From an uncultured Mailhella sp. (GTDB lineage: Bacteria > Desulfobacterota > Desulfovibrionia > Desulfovibrionales > Desulfovibrionaceae), in NCBI GenBank assembly GCA_910579055.1, contig CAJTSU010000007.1, positions 11,778 through 46,893 on the forward strand: a stretch of DNA of 35,116 bases, written 5' to 3'. The notes under the pieces are model-generated. The model was not told the DNA's origin, did no database searches, and saw only the letters and a program-made list of their open reading frames with translations. Below, piece after piece: positions 1 through 7,644 of this stretch (its first letter is position 1; each line of letters opens with the position of its first letter). The translations under genes and the position numbers were made by a program.

Positions 1-20
1 GGGCGACTGTGGATTGAAAC
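1..20 (+). CRISPR. Probable 3' end of a terminal CRISPR repeat (array lies before the window)
   Basis: The first 20 bases end in GTGGATTGAAAC, the 3' end (crRNA handle) typical of type I-C and related CRISPR repeats, preceded by GGGCGACT as expected from the stem of such a repeat. No second copy follows within a spacer length, so this would be the last repeat of an array lying upstream of base 1. Only one partial unit is visible, so the call rests on motif recognition alone. Confidence 0.5.
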
Positions 21-45
21 ATCAAGAGAGAAGGCCAGACGCCCC

Positions 46-81
46 CCCCTCCATGCCGGATGGTCATGCGGCATGGAGGGG
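46..81. terminator. Strong hairpin next to the putative CRISPR array end
   Basis: Bases 46-58 and 69-81 form a perfect 13-bp inverted repeat (CCCCTCCATGCCG against CGGCATGGAGGGG) around a 10-nt loop. It begins 25 bases after the CRISPR-like repeat. There is no T-run on the plus side, so it is not a canonical intrinsic terminator. It may end or protect a transcript from the array, which is inference. Confidence 0.4.
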
Positions 82-87
82 CACGGA

Positions 88-380
88 ATGCGAGCGCAGC
101 GTTTTCCACGCAAAACGCAAGCGAGAGTGAGTATCGGCAAGGCCGATCGAGCGTCATGAGGAGGTCGCGGAAGCAATGCCTTACAAGGGGTAAGCGAGCC
201 GGCCTAGGGTACATGTTGCCTTGTCTCAGCTGTCGCCATTCGCAAGGCTCCTTCGTCGCCTAACGACTGCCGCTCGCCCGTGTGGAACACGGGCTGTATT
301 TACGGCAATGAATATTGCCGCATGTACCGGAGCAAAACCATGCGCTCCGCGCAGCACTGTCAACACGGTTCTATGACAGG
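88..380 (-). repeat. Dispersed repeat R1, copy 1
   Basis: This ~290-bp stretch matches the reverse complement of 5445-5745 along its length, with blocks such as GCAAGGCTCCTTCGTCGCC unchanged. Internal hairpins are shared: 276-283/287-294 (GCCCGTGT, 3-nt loop) and 304-309/314-319 (GGCAAT, 4-nt loop). It has no plausible reading frame. It starts just beyond the stop codon of the zinc-ribbon gene, so it could be transcribed as the 3' end of that operon. The minus sign marks the orientation equivalent to copy 2 read on the plus strand. Confidence 0.8.
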
Positions 381-384
381 GCAA

Positions 385-621
385 TCAAAGAAAATCGGAA
401 TCCACTGCAGCCTTGCCATTGGCAAGCATCAGCCGGACATACTGGATGCTTCTTGCATCTACCGGCACGATGGGGAATGTTTTACCACAGGCGTCACATT
501 GCGCCATGGCCGGCTGCATGGGTGAAAGCAGAGCCACCTGATGGCCGCAATGAGGGCAGCGATAAAAAAACAACAATTCCATGCCTTCAGGTTGCACAGG
601 CTGAACAGGACGTTGCGGCAT
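385..621 (-). CDS. Small zinc-ribbon protein of unknown function
   Basis: A 78-residue soluble protein with two CxxC knuckles, CPHC at residues 22-25 and CDAC at 42-45, separated by 16 residues, which is a typical four-cysteine zinc ribbon. The C-terminal 30 residues are helical-looking and carry no recognised motif. The ATG lies 6 bases after the gpmI stop codon, with AAGGA about 10 bases upstream inside the end of gpmI, so it is almost certainly cotranscribed with rsfS and gpmI. Such proteins may bind nucleic acid or a protein partner. Nothing here tells which, and the link to glycolysis may only be transcriptional. Confidence 0.7.
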   Translation of the reverse strand: MPQRPVQPVQPEGMELLFFYRCPHCGHQVALLSPMQPAMAQCDACGKTFPIVPVDARSIQYVRLMLANGKAAVDSDFL

Positions 622-627
622 AACTCA

Positions 628-2166
628 TTATCCTTGGGCGGGCGTCAGCAAAGAACGCCCGGTCATGACTTTCGGTCGGGTAAAACCGTACAGTTCCAGA
701 AGCGTCGGAGCAATATCGCTCAAACGTCCATTATCGAGCAACGCACGGCTCTTTCCTCCTTCCAGAACAATCAGGGGAGTCCGGTTCATGGTATGAGCTG
801 TTTGCGGCTTTCCCTCGGCATCGAGCATCTGCTCCACATTACCGTGATCCGCAGTAATTATCAGCCGGCCTCCGCAAGAGGCAACGGCCTGTTCGATGCG
901 TGCCACACAGCCATCTACAACTTCACAGGCGGCAATAGCGGCTTCAAGTACGCCGGTATGACCAACCATATCCGGATTGGCCAGATTACAGACCAGAAAA
1001 TCATACACTCCGCTATTCCAGGCTTCGAGCAACCGTTCCGTAACTTCCAGTGCACTCATCGCCGGCTTGAGATCATAGGTGGGCACATCACGCGGGGAAT
1101 CCACCAGAATACGATCTTCCCGGTCAAAAGGCTCTTCTCTGCCGCCATTGAAAAAATAGGTCACATGAGCGTATTTTTCAGTTTCCGCTATGCGTAACTG
1201 ACGCATGCCCTCCAAGGAGAGCACCTCTCCCAACGTCTGCGGCAGATTGTCCTTGTCAAAAGCCACAGTGTAATGCAGCGCGGTATCATAGGAAACCATG
1301 GACGAAAAGCCCGCAAGGGCGGGACGCGGACCTCTTTCAAAAGCGCTGAAATTTTCGTCCAGAAAAGCATGCGCGAGTTCACGGGCGCGATCCGCCCGGA
1401 AATTGAAAAAGAACACGCCATCACCGGGCTGCACGCATGCTTCGGCCGCAGGCAGTACCAGCCGGGGTGTGATGAACTCATCCGTTTCACCGGCGGCATA
1501 GGCCGCGCGCAAAGCCGCCGCCGGATCCGGCGCAGCCTCCCCCTGGCCGTGCAGCAATAGCTCCCAAGCGGTTTTGACACGATCCCAGCGCTTATCTCGA
1601 TCCATGGCGTAAAAACGCCCGCATAGCGTGGCCAAGTGCGCGGCCTGCGCGTTCAATACCGGCAGAAGGCGATCCAGATACTCCGCTCCGCCGCAGGGTG
1701 ATGTGTCACGGCCATCCATAAAGGCATGCACGAGAGCAGGAACCCTTTGCTCGCGCGCCATTTTTACCAGAGCCTCAAGGTGGCTCACATGGCTGTGTAC
1801 ACCGCCGTCGGAAAGCAACCCCATAAAATGGAGACGTCCGCCATGGGCGCGCACGGCGTCGCACAGCGCGAGAATTGCCGGATTTCTGAACAGCGAGCCA
1901 TCTTCAATCGCCAGATCGATGCGCGTCATATCCTGGTACACCACGCGCCCGGCTCCGATATTCAGATGTCCAACCTCTGAATTGCCGATAAAGCCTTCCG
2001 GCAAGCCGACATCCCGCCCGGAAGCAGAAAGTGACGTCACGCCGGGCAGAGAAAGCAGGCGATCCAGCGTCGGGGTACAAGCAAGGGATATGGCGTTCCC
2101 CGGCCCGGCCGGAGCCAGACCTAAACCATCAAGAATAAGCAGCAATGCGGGAGTAACGGCATTCAT
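628..2166 (-). CDS. gpmI: 2,3-bisphosphoglycerate-independent phosphoglycerate mutase
   Basis: Interconverts 3- and 2-phosphoglycerate in glycolysis and gluconeogenesis through a phosphoserine intermediate, using two divalent metal ions. At 512 residues it has the usual family length. Visible landmarks are the first metal-binding segment LILDGLG (Asp13), the nucleophile motif GNSEVGHLNIGAGR with Ser63, GGVHSH at 121-126, DGRDTSP at 151-157, and near the C-terminus NPDMVGHTG and TADHGN, which supply metal ligands. The gene lies 18 bases after rsfS and 6 bases before the zinc-ribbon gene, giving a tight three-gene unit. No key residue appears to be missing. Confidence 0.97.
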   Translation of the reverse strand: MNAVTPALLLILDGLGLAPAGPGNAISLACTPTLDRLLSLPGVTSLSASGRDVGLPEGFIGNSEVGHLNIGAGRVVYQDMTRIDLAIEDGSLFRNPAILALCDAVRAHGGRLHFMGLLSDGGVHSHVSHLEALVKMAREQRVPALVHAFMDGRDTSPCGGAEYLDRLLPVLNAQAAHLATLCGRFYAMDRDKRWDRVKTAWELLLHGQGEAAPDPAAALRAAYAAGETDEFITPRLVLPAAEACVQPGDGVFFFNFRADRARELAHAFLDENFSAFERGPRPALAGFSSMVSYDTALHYTVAFDKDNLPQTLGEVLSLEGMRQLRIAETEKYAHVTYFFNGGREEPFDREDRILVDSPRDVPTYDLKPAMSALEVTERLLEAWNSGVYDFLVCNLANPDMVGHTGVLEAAIAACEVVDGCVARIEQAVASCGGRLIITADHGNVEQMLDAEGKPQTAHTMNRTPLIVLEGGKSRALLDNGRLSDIAPTLLELYGFTRPKVMTGRSLLTPAQG

Positions 2167-2184
2167 GATTCACCAGCGCTATGT

Positions 2185-2598
2185 TTACGACGCGGAAGAA
2201 ACAGCGGACGGGGCAGACACGGTACCGGGCAGCATATCGGGCAAGCGTTCCGCATCCCGCCACAGGCTTTCCAAATGATACAGATCCCGTTCGGCTTCCT
2301 GCATAATATGCACAATAACGTCATTCAGATCGACCAGAATCCAGAGGCCGGTCTGATAACCTTCCATGCGCAGAAATTCAAACTTGCGCTCCTTGCACAG
2401 TTCCAGAAGACCGTCCGCCAAACTGCGCGCATGGCGCAATGATGTGGCCGAAACAACGGCGACAACTTCCGCAAGCGGACTCGTGCCCAACAAGTCAAAA
2501 AAGGCTGCATTCTTGGCACGGTGTTCTTCCAGCCAGCTCCGAAAAATAGCCGCTTTTTCACGGGCGCTCAGTTCGGAATAAAGCTTTTCTTTCTCCAT
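2185..2598 (-). CDS. rsfS: Ribosome silencing factor RsfS (DUF143)
   Basis: A 137-residue protein of the RsfS/Iojap family, which binds ribosomal protein L14 on the large subunit and blocks subunit joining when nutrients are short. The family core is clear at residues 40-120: VVSATS, then LRMEG at 76-80, GLWILVDLNDVIVHIM, and an RDLYHLESLW segment at 104-113 matching the conserved end of the family. The ATG at 2598 is chosen because GAGGG lies 5 bases upstream and the homology begins there. A longer open frame to 2802 runs into a dispersed repeat and is not coding. The last ~17 residues are Ser/Ala-rich and probably disordered. The operon continues into gpmI. Confidence 0.93.
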   Translation of the reverse strand: MEKEKLYSELSAREKAAIFRSWLEEHRAKNAAFFDLLGTSPLAEVVAVVSATSLRHARSLADGLLELCKERKFEFLRMEGYQTGLWILVDLNDVIVHIMQEAERDLYHLESLWRDAERLPDMLPGTVSAPSAVSSAS

Positions 2599-2640
2599 GT
2601 ATCCCTCATAGATAAAAATAGATTGAGAGAGTGCTTTGCA

Positions 2641-2769
2641 GCACAGGAGCATTTCAACATTGAAATGCTCACAAAGCCGAACAGCGTGAGGTTGCGGCTT
2701 CAGGCGTGAACGCTGCGGGTCAGAACATCGTGTTCCAACCATGTCTGATTTCAATGTCAAACCGCTCTC
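2641..2769 (+). repeat. MITE-like dispersed repeat R2, copy A (short form)
   Basis: Begins with a perfect palindrome (GAGCATTTCAA at 2647-2657, CA, TTGAAATGCTC at 2660-2670), then GCTTCAGGCGTGAA and CAGAACAT, and ends in CCGCTCTC near 2768. The same blocks in the same order occur in the copies at 13209, 14992, 23300 and 35049. This copy lacks the ~140-bp middle part found in the longer ones. It lies between the divergent rsfS and paaK genes. Confidence 0.75.
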
Positions 2770-2779
2770 ATAACCATAC

Positions 2780-2806
2780 AATATTGAATACCTTGTATTC
2801 AATATT
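2780..2806. promoter_or_regulatory. Perfect 12-bp palindrome, possible operator
   Basis: AATATTGAATAC at 2780-2791 and GTATTCAATATT at 2795-2806 are perfect inverted arms with a 3-bp spacer. The AT-rich, centrally symmetric form suits a dimeric repressor site in the rsfS-paaK intergenic region. A near-identical 19-mer occurs at 14964-14982. No T-run of terminator type follows. The regulator is not known. Confidence 0.45.
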
Positions 2807-2816
2807 TAAGATCGCT

Positions 2817-2840
2817 TCGCCGAAAACGCGGTTTCGGCGA
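2817..2840. other. Inverted repeat in the rsfS-paaK intergenic region
   Basis: TCGCCGAAA at 2817-2825 and TTTCGGCGA at 2832-2840 form a perfect 9-bp stem with a 6-nt loop. There is no adjacent T-run on either strand. It may be an RNA or DNA hairpin of unknown role. Apart from the palindrome, this hairpin and the promoter-like site near 3057, I see nothing else in 2770-3151. Confidence 0.4.
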
Positions 2841-3056
2841 GCGAACCCGGGGATGCCGCCGCGCCAGGCTCGCGCCTGACGGTTAGCACTCTGAAACATT
2901 TCATGTGGCAGAATACTAACCTGATCCCGTACCTGCCGGTTACATGCCCGGCCGACACAGAAGGTCAGGGCCGCAGCAGCCTCCGTACCGCAACATGTGT
3001 AGCGCATTACCCGGCACGGCGCAAATGCCGGCTACTCGCCCCACTTCATCCTGTAT

Positions 3057-3085
3057 TTGACAAAGCCCGCAGGCGATGGAATTGT
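3057..3085 (+). promoter_or_regulatory. Candidate sigma-70 promoter for paaK
   Basis: A perfect TTGACA (3057-3062) is followed after 17 bases by AATTGT (3080-3085), a weak -10 box. An alternative -10, TATTTT, lies at 3093-3098. The resulting transcript would include the hairpin at 3107-3124. Confidence 0.4.
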
Positions 3086-3106
3086 TCCACATATTTTTAC
3101 ACGTTT

Positions 3107-3124
3107 TCAGCCCACAGGGGCTGA
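3107..3124 (+). promoter_or_regulatory. Leader hairpin upstream of paaK
   Basis: TCAGCCC (3107-3113) and GGGCTGA (3118-3124) form a perfect 7-bp stem with a 4-nt loop, 16 bases before the AGGAG of the paaK ribosome binding site. It could stabilise the transcript 5' end or modulate translation. No riboswitch family is recognised. Confidence 0.35.
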
Positions 3125-3151
3125 GCATGCCGAACCTGCCAGGAGCCCACC

Positions 3152-4459
3152 ATGATGTTTCAACCGGACATTGAAACCCTGCCGAGAGAAGAGCTGGAAA
3201 AACTGCAACTGCGCCGTCTTCAGGCGCTCTGCCGCAAGCTCTACGCCAACGTGCCCTTCTACCGCCGCCGATTCGAGGAACGAGGCATAACTCCTGACCA
3301 TATCAAGACGCTTCGCGATATCCGGCTGTTGCCCTTTACGGAAAAGCAGGACCTGCGCAATAATTTCCCCTTTGGCCTGTTTGCCATGCCCAAGGAAAAT
3401 ATTGTGAGGCTGCACGCCTCCAGCGGCACCACGGGTAAAGCTACCGTGGTGGGATATACCCGGCGCGATATTGACAACTGGTCGGACTGCGTGGCGCGCG
3501 GTCTGGCCATGGCGGGCCTGACTTCCAGCGACTTTATCCATGTTGCGTTTGGCTATGGTCTGTTTACAGGCGGCCTGGGCGCACATTATGGCGCGGAACG
3601 CCTCGGCGCAACGGCCATTCCCGCCTCCGGCGGCTCAACCAAACGCCAAGCCCAGCTGATCCGCGACTTCGGTGCCACCGGCATTTGCTGTACACCGTCT
3701 TACGCCCTGCACCTGTACGACGCGGCTGTCGAACAGGGCATTGACTTCCGGGAACTGCCTCTGCGTGTGGGCGTGTTCGGAGCCGAACCCTGGACGGAAG
3801 AAATGCGCCGCGATGTGGAACAAAAAATGGGCATCACTGCTATTGACATCTACGGGCTTTCTGAAGTCATGGGCCCGGGGGTGGCAGTGGAATGCGCCAC
3901 GGGACGCAACGGGTTGCATGTACAGGAAGACCACTTCCTGGCGGAAATCATTGACCCGGATACCGGAGAAATACTGCCTGAAGGTGAAAGCGGTGAACTG
4001 GTGCTTACCACCCTGACAAAGGAGGGCATCCCCCTGCTGCGTTACCGCACCCGCGACATCACCAGCCTGAGTTGCACCCCCTGCTCCTGCGGGCGTACCT
4101 TTGCCCGCCTGAAACGCTTCACAGGACGTACGGATGACATGCTCATCATTCGCGGCGTGAACGTCTACCCCTCCCAGATTGAAGCTATTCTTCTGGAAAC
4201 GGAAGGCCTCTCTCCCCACTATCAGATTATTGTCGACCGGGAAGGCACCCTGGATTCTGTGGAAGTTCAGGTGGAAGTTTCCGGCGCCAACTTCTCCGAC
4301 ACGGTTCGCGACCTCCAGAAACGCGAACAGATGGTTCAAAAAAATATCAAGGAATTCCTTGGTGTCAGCACAAAAGTGCGGCTTGTTGAAGCGCGCACCA
4401 TTGATCGTTCGGAAGGAAAGGCCGTGCGTGTGCTGGACAAGCGCAAGCTCAAAGCATGA
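3152..4459 (+). CDS. paaK: Phenylacetate-CoA ligase (PaaK-type, AMP-forming)
   Basis: A 435-residue acyl-adenylate-forming enzyme predicted to join phenylacetate or a related aryl acid to CoA with ATP. The phosphate-binding loop SSGTTGKAT is at residues 90-98, the adenine-site motif YGLSE at 234-238, the RYRTRD segment at 297-302, and the hinge region RTDDMLIIRGVNVYPSQ at 326-342. Three cysteines (308, 311, 313) sit in the loop where many anaerobe PaaK proteins carry a metal knuckle. Start: AGGAG 6 bases before the first ATG; a second ATG follows directly. The PHP gene overlaps its stop codon (ATGA). No ring-oxidation genes are nearby, so a role in amino-acid-derived aryl acid salvage or fermentation is more likely than aerobic phenylacetate breakdown. 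The true substrate is uncertain. Confidence 0.92.
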   Translation: MMFQPDIETLPREELEKLQLRRLQALCRKLYANVPFYRRRFEERGITPDHIKTLRDIRLLPFTEKQDLRNNFPFGLFAMPKENIVRLHASSGTTGKATVVGYTRRDIDNWSDCVARGLAMAGLTSSDFIHVAFGYGLFTGGLGAHYGAERLGATAIPASGGSTKRQAQLIRDFGATGICCTPSYALHLYDAAVEQGIDFRELPLRVGVFGAEPWTEEMRRDVEQKMGITAIDIYGLSEVMGPGVAVECATGRNGLHVQEDHFLAEIIDPDTGEILPEGESGELVLTTLTKEGIPLLRYRTRDITSLSCTPCSCGRTFARLKRFTGRTDDMLIIRGVNVYPSQIEAILLETEGLSPHYQIIVDREGTLDSVEVQVEVSGANFSDTVRDLQKREQMVQKNIKEFLGVSTKVRLVEARTIDRSEGKAVRVLDKRKLKA

Positions 4460-5136
4460 TCGACCTCCATATCCATATATGCGCCTCTTCTGCGCCGCAG
4501 TCTTTCGGCCTGCCCGCAGGGGAGGCTTTGCGTTTTGCCGTGTTGAACGGATATCGCGGCGTAGGGCTGATTTTGCGCTCCGGAGAGCTGAGCCATCCTT
4601 TGCTTGCACCACTGTTCGAGGATATCAACAGTCTGAGCCTGCACGGGAATATTGAGGCGATACTCGGGATTGAGCTCGTCCACATTCCGCCCGCACTTCT
4701 TCCCCTGGCTGTGGACAACGCGCGTCAGGCGGGTGCGGGACTGGTGCTGGTGCATGGCGAGAGCCTCATGGAATGTGTGGAGGAAGGCACAAATTTCGCA
4801 GCCATAGAAGCCGGCGCCGATATTCTTGCCCACCCCGGCCTGATTGACGAACAGGCCGCCGCATATGCCGCGGAACGCGGCGTTGCCCTGGAGCTTTCCT
4901 GTGCGCCGCGTCATGCCTTTGCCAATGCCCATATCATTAACATGGCCGAACGCTTCGGCTGTAACCTTGTTCCGGGCAGCAGCGCGGCCACTCAAAGAGA
5001 AATATTGCCTCCGGCCTTGCGGGATCGTCTTTATCAGGGGGCGGGGCTGACGCGGGAAGGAGCGATCCGCATGCAGCAGCATGCCGGCAAACTCCTGCAA
5101 AAGCAGATGAATTATTGCAGGCTGCAAATAAAATAA
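4456..5136 (+). CDS. PHP-domain metal-dependent phosphoesterase (histidinol-phosphatase-like)
   Basis: A 226-residue polymerase-and-histidinol-phosphatase (PHP) domain protein. Metal ligands expected of the fold are visible: DLHIH at residues 3-7, Glu73 and His76 in the GIELVHIPP segment, His100, and His126 in ILAHPG. It is a stand-alone domain, shorter than classical HisJ, and no histidine-biosynthesis gene is nearby, so histidinol phosphatase activity should not be assumed. The start overlaps the paaK stop by 4 bases, which implies translational coupling. This suggests a substrate or regulatory link to the ligase, but none is known to me. It ends 18 bases before the promoter of the tRNA genes. 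Confidence 0.85.
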   Translation: MIDLHIHICASSAPQSFGLPAGEALRFAVLNGYRGVGLILRSGELSHPLLAPLFEDINSLSLHGNIEAILGIELVHIPPALLPLAVDNARQAGAGLVLVHGESLMECVEEGTNFAAIEAGADILAHPGLIDEQAAAYAAERGVALELSCAPRHAFANAHIINMAERFGCNLVPGSSAATQREILPPALRDRLYQGAGLTREGAIRMQQHAGKLLQKQMNYCRLQIK

Positions 5137-5154
5137 AAAAACTGCATTTTTTGC

Positions 5155-5183
5155 TTGACGCTCCCCCTCCTCCTTGCTAAATA
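5155..5183 (+). promoter_or_regulatory. Sigma-70 promoter for the tRNA-Thr/tRNA-Pro unit
   Basis: TTGACG (5155-5160), a 17-base spacer, and TAAATA (5178-5183). Transcription would start near 5190, about 15 bases before the mature tRNA-Thr 5' end. Consensus-like boxes and ideal spacing make this the clearest promoter in the window. Confidence 0.75.
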
Positions 5184-5204
5184 TCCACTTCGCCGATGGG
5201 AAAT

Positions 5205-5280
<76 letters not shown>

Positions 5281-5299
5281 TTTTCTTCGGTACCAGAGT

Positions 5300-5376
5300 C
5301 GGGATGTAGCGCAGTCTGGGAGCGCACCTGAATGGGGTTCAGGGGGTCGGAGGTTCAAACCCTCTCATCCCGACCA
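5300..5376 (+). tRNA. tRNA-Pro (anticodon GGG)
   Basis: A complete 77-nt cloverleaf. The acceptor stem is CGGGATG/CATCCCG, the anticodon stem CCTGA/TCAGG with loop ATGGGGT (anticodon GGG), and the T arm GGAGG-TTCAAAC-CCTCT. Discriminator A and CCA are encoded. The C1:G72 pair is characteristic of bacterial tRNA-Pro. It lies 19 bases after tRNA-Thr. Confidence 0.96.
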
Positions 5377-5410
5377 TTTTACGCTATCTCATTACAATAC
5401 GAGATACCCC

Positions 5411-5446
5411 AAGGGGAAATCAGGATACTCTGATTTCCCCTTTTCC
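5411..5446 (+). terminator. Rho-independent terminator after the tRNA pair
   Basis: AAGGGGAAATCAG (5411-5423) and CTGATTTCCCCTT (5430-5442) form a perfect 13-bp stem with a 6-nt loop, ending in a short T-run (5441-5444). It lies 34 bases after the CCA of tRNA-Pro. Confidence 0.85.
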
Positions 5447-5745
5447 CTATTACAGCACCATGTTGATACCACTTGCGGGATGTGTCTTTTTGCTTCGGCA
5501 CGGACGGCAGCATCCGTTGCCGCAAAGGCCGCCCGTGTTCCACACGGGCCAGCGGCAGTCGTTAGGCGACGAAGGAGCCTTGCGAATGGCGACAGCAGAG
5601 ATAAGGCAACATGTATCCATGGCCGGCTCGCTTGCGCCGCGAACCCTTTCTTCCGCAACATCCTGATGCCGATCGATCGGCGTTGCCGATACTCGCTCTC
5701 GCTTGCGTTTTGCGCGGAAAACGCTGCGCGGCCTCTGGCGGTCAA
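5445..5745 (+). repeat. Dispersed repeat R1, copy 2
   Basis: Reverse complement of the repeat at 88-380, at roughly 75-80% identity by eye. Conserved hairpins are 5531-5538/5542-5549 (GCCCGTGT, 3-nt loop) and 5506-5511/5516-5521 (GGCAGC with GTTGCC). The second stem differs from copy 1 at two pairs, U-A to C-G and A-U to G-U, so pairing is kept when read on this strand. It follows the tRNA terminator, as copy 1 follows the gpmI operon. No reading frame is shared between the copies. Confidence 0.8.
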
Positions 5746-6115
5746 TATTGTGTGTGTCCGGAAAACAGCGCGTGCCTCGCGACACACCCCATCGCCTTAT
5801 CCCCGCCTCTGTCTGAAATCATTGTTTGACCGCTGAACACTGCCACAGCCTTGCGGCCTTTTATCCCATGGAATCGCAGCGGCTTGGATATACAAGCAGT
5901 CATGGCGGCTCTGTTGTCCGATTGTAATGTAACTGACTACAGTCTATCAAAAAAACAACAGAAACCGCCACTCTTTTATGCATTATCCGGCTTAGAGGCA
6001 CAGCTCTCAACGTAGCGAACGATTTTCGTCCCCTCCCGTCAACTTGCTTTGGCGCCCTGAACGGGGCACACGCCGCAAAACCGGGCTTGTTGCCGCGCGG
6101 GGTTACGTCGCCGCA
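5746..6115. other. Intergenic region without recognised gene
   Basis: This stretch of 370 bases separates R1 copy 2 from the end of the bactofilin gene. Open frames overlapping it have no ribosome binding site, domain or codon pattern that I trust. There is no clear terminator for the bactofilin operon, no tRNA-derived attachment repeat, and no convincing promoter. Confidence 0.5.
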
Positions 6116-6502
6116 CTATCCGTCTCCCTCCGGCAGAGCCTCGGCATGCTCGGGCAGGACATTCATTTCCTGAGGTTTGGTACGCATGTGGATATCGCCC
6201 TCGACGATCGCGCCCTCTTCAACCACCAGAGCGGGGCTCACCACCGTGCCGGTCAGCACGCCGCCCTTGTGTACGGTGACGCGACGCTTGGCGGAAACCT
6301 GCCCGGTGAAGGTTCCGGACAGAATGAGTTCCCCGACGTCCAGCCGGGCTTCAATCACCGCATCCTTTCCCGCGATGAGTGCGCCCTCGGAGGTAATTTC
6401 CCCACTGAACACGCCGTCCACACGCACAGCCCCCTGAAAGGTCAGCTTGCCCTGATACACGGTACCCGCGCCGAGAAAGGCGTTGATCTCTTCCCTGCTC
6501 AC
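6116..6502 (-). CDS. Bactofilin (polymer-forming cytoskeletal protein)
   Basis: A 128-residue protein whose centre (about residues 10-105) is a series of short beta-helix strands rich in Gly, Val and Ile (GKLTFQGAVRVDGVFSG, LILSGTFTGQV, and so on), the hallmark of the bactofilin domain. Bactofilins polymerise at the membrane without nucleotides and often direct local peptidoglycan synthesis. The start is a GTG at 6502 with AGGAG 6 bases upstream. Upstream ATG codons in this frame lie inside rodA. It is 29 bases after rodA and is the last gene of the glycosyltransferase-rodA operon, which supports a role in cell-wall elongation or shape. The charged tail (last ~25 residues) is probably disordered. 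Confidence 0.93.
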   Translation of the reverse strand: MSREEINAFLGAGTVYQGKLTFQGAVRVDGVFSGEITSEGALIAGKDAVIEARLDVGELILSGTFTGQVSAKRRVTVHKGGVLTGTVVSPALVVEEGAIVEGDIHMRTKPQEMNVLPEHAEALPEGDG

Positions 6503-6531
6503 GTTACACTCCTTACGTATCAATATGTTGA

Positions 6532-7644
6532 TTAGCCCTTGAACACAAAACGGCGCATGGAAACACTCAGTACGATTCCCAGAAGGCCGCAGTTGACCAG
6601 CATGGCGCTTCCCCCATAACTGATGAAGGGAAGAGGTATGCCCACAACGGGCATAAGCCCTACTACCATGCCGATATTCACCATGATTTGCCAGAAGAAA
6701 TAGAAGAAAATCCCGGCGCAGAGCGTGCTTCCAAAGCGATCCCGCGCGTCGCGCACCGTGCTGTAGATAGCATAGAGGAACAGGCAGAACAGCGCAACAA
6801 GCGTCATACAACCCACAAAACCCCATTCTTCACCGAAAACAGCCACGGCAAAGTCGGTATGCTTCTCCGGGAGAAAACGCAGCTGGCTCTGCGTTCCCGC
6901 CTGAAAGCCCTTGCCGAACATTTCTCCCGATCCGATGGCAATTTGTGATTGAATAATATGATAGCCCGCCCCGCGCGGGTCACGGGTCGGATCCAGAAAG
7001 GTCATGATCCGCTCACGCTGGTAATCGTGCAATTTAAACCACGCCAGGGGCAGCATGAGGGGAATAAGCAGCAGGCACACCCGGAGCACGCGCCATTGCA
7101 CACCGTGAAACAACACCATGCCGCCAAGCAGGGCCATGACCGTCAGCCCCGTGCCCAAATCCGGCTGTTGCACAATGAGCCCGAACGGCAGCAGAGCTAT
7201 GCCCAACACCTTGAGCAGACGCAGCCAGTCCAGAGGCTCCCCTTCGCGCGACAAAACCTTTGCCCCCAGAATGAGCACGGCAAACTTCGCCAGTTCGCCC
7301 GGCTGCAGGTTGAATACGCCGAAGTCAAGCCAGCGTTTCGCACCGTAGACGGTTTTGCCCATGAATGGCACCAGGCACAGCAGGATCAGCACAATGAGGT
7401 AAAACGGCACGGCCAGACGCTCAATATGCCGGTAGTCAATGCACATGAGCAGCAACATGACGCCCAGCCCCATGATCCCCCAGATCATCTGCTTCTGGTA
7501 AAAGGAGGATTGAAAGATACCGTCCTCCATGCGCACGCTGCTTGCGGAATAAAGATTGACGCTTCCCACCGCAAAAAGCAGCACAAAAGAAAGCACAAGC
7601 CCCCAGTTGATATGCAGCAGCAGGCGACGATCAAGCATGGTCAT
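6532..7644 (-). CDS. rodA: Rod-shape peptidoglycan polymerase RodA (SEDS family)
   Basis: A 370-residue membrane protein with about ten transmembrane segments. SEDS proteins polymerise lipid II into glycan strands with a partner class B PBP. Diagnostic motifs are GAKRWLD near residue 101, QQPDLGTG, LPEKHTDFAVAVFGEEWGF (the Asp of HTDF is the essential loop residue of RodA), and GIPLPFISYGGSAM near the C-terminus. The usual QPSE motif reads QPGE here. The ATG overlaps the stop of the upstream glycosyltransferase by 4 bases, so translation is coupled. The usual neighbours mrdA (PBP2), mreC and mreD are not in the window, so its PBP partner is encoded elsewhere. Confidence 0.96.
   Translation of the reverse strand: MTMLDRRLLLHINWGLVLSFVLLFAVGSVNLYSASSVRMEDGIFQSSFYQKQMIWGIMGLGVMLLLMCIDYRHIERLAVPFYLIVLILLCLVPFMGKTVYGAKRWLDFGVFNLQPGELAKFAVLILGAKVLSREGEPLDWLRLLKVLGIALLPFGLIVQQPDLGTGLTVMALLGGMVLFHGVQWRVLRVCLLLIPLMLPLAWFKLHDYQRERIMTFLDPTRDPRGAGYHIIQSQIAIGSGEMFGKGFQAGTQSQLRFLPEKHTDFAVAVFGEEWGFVGCMTLVALFCLFLYAIYSTVRDARDRFGSTLCAGIFFYFFWQIMVNIGMVVGLMPVVGIPLPFISYGGSAMLVNCGLLGIVLSVSMRRFVFKG

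Noticed and set aside
88..380. R1 as a small protein-coding gene (67-, 81- and 102-codon frames)
   Set aside because: The frames differ between the two R1 copies, while the hairpins are conserved, which argues for a non-coding element.
2768..3007. Short minus-strand frame in the rsfS-paaK gap
   Set aside because: It passes through the palindrome and hairpin, has no ribosome binding site and gives no recognisable protein.
5746..6115. Small gene or promoter downstream of R1 copy 2
   Set aside because: Open frames here have no Shine-Dalgarno sequence or domain, and no pair of promoter boxes with good spacing was found.
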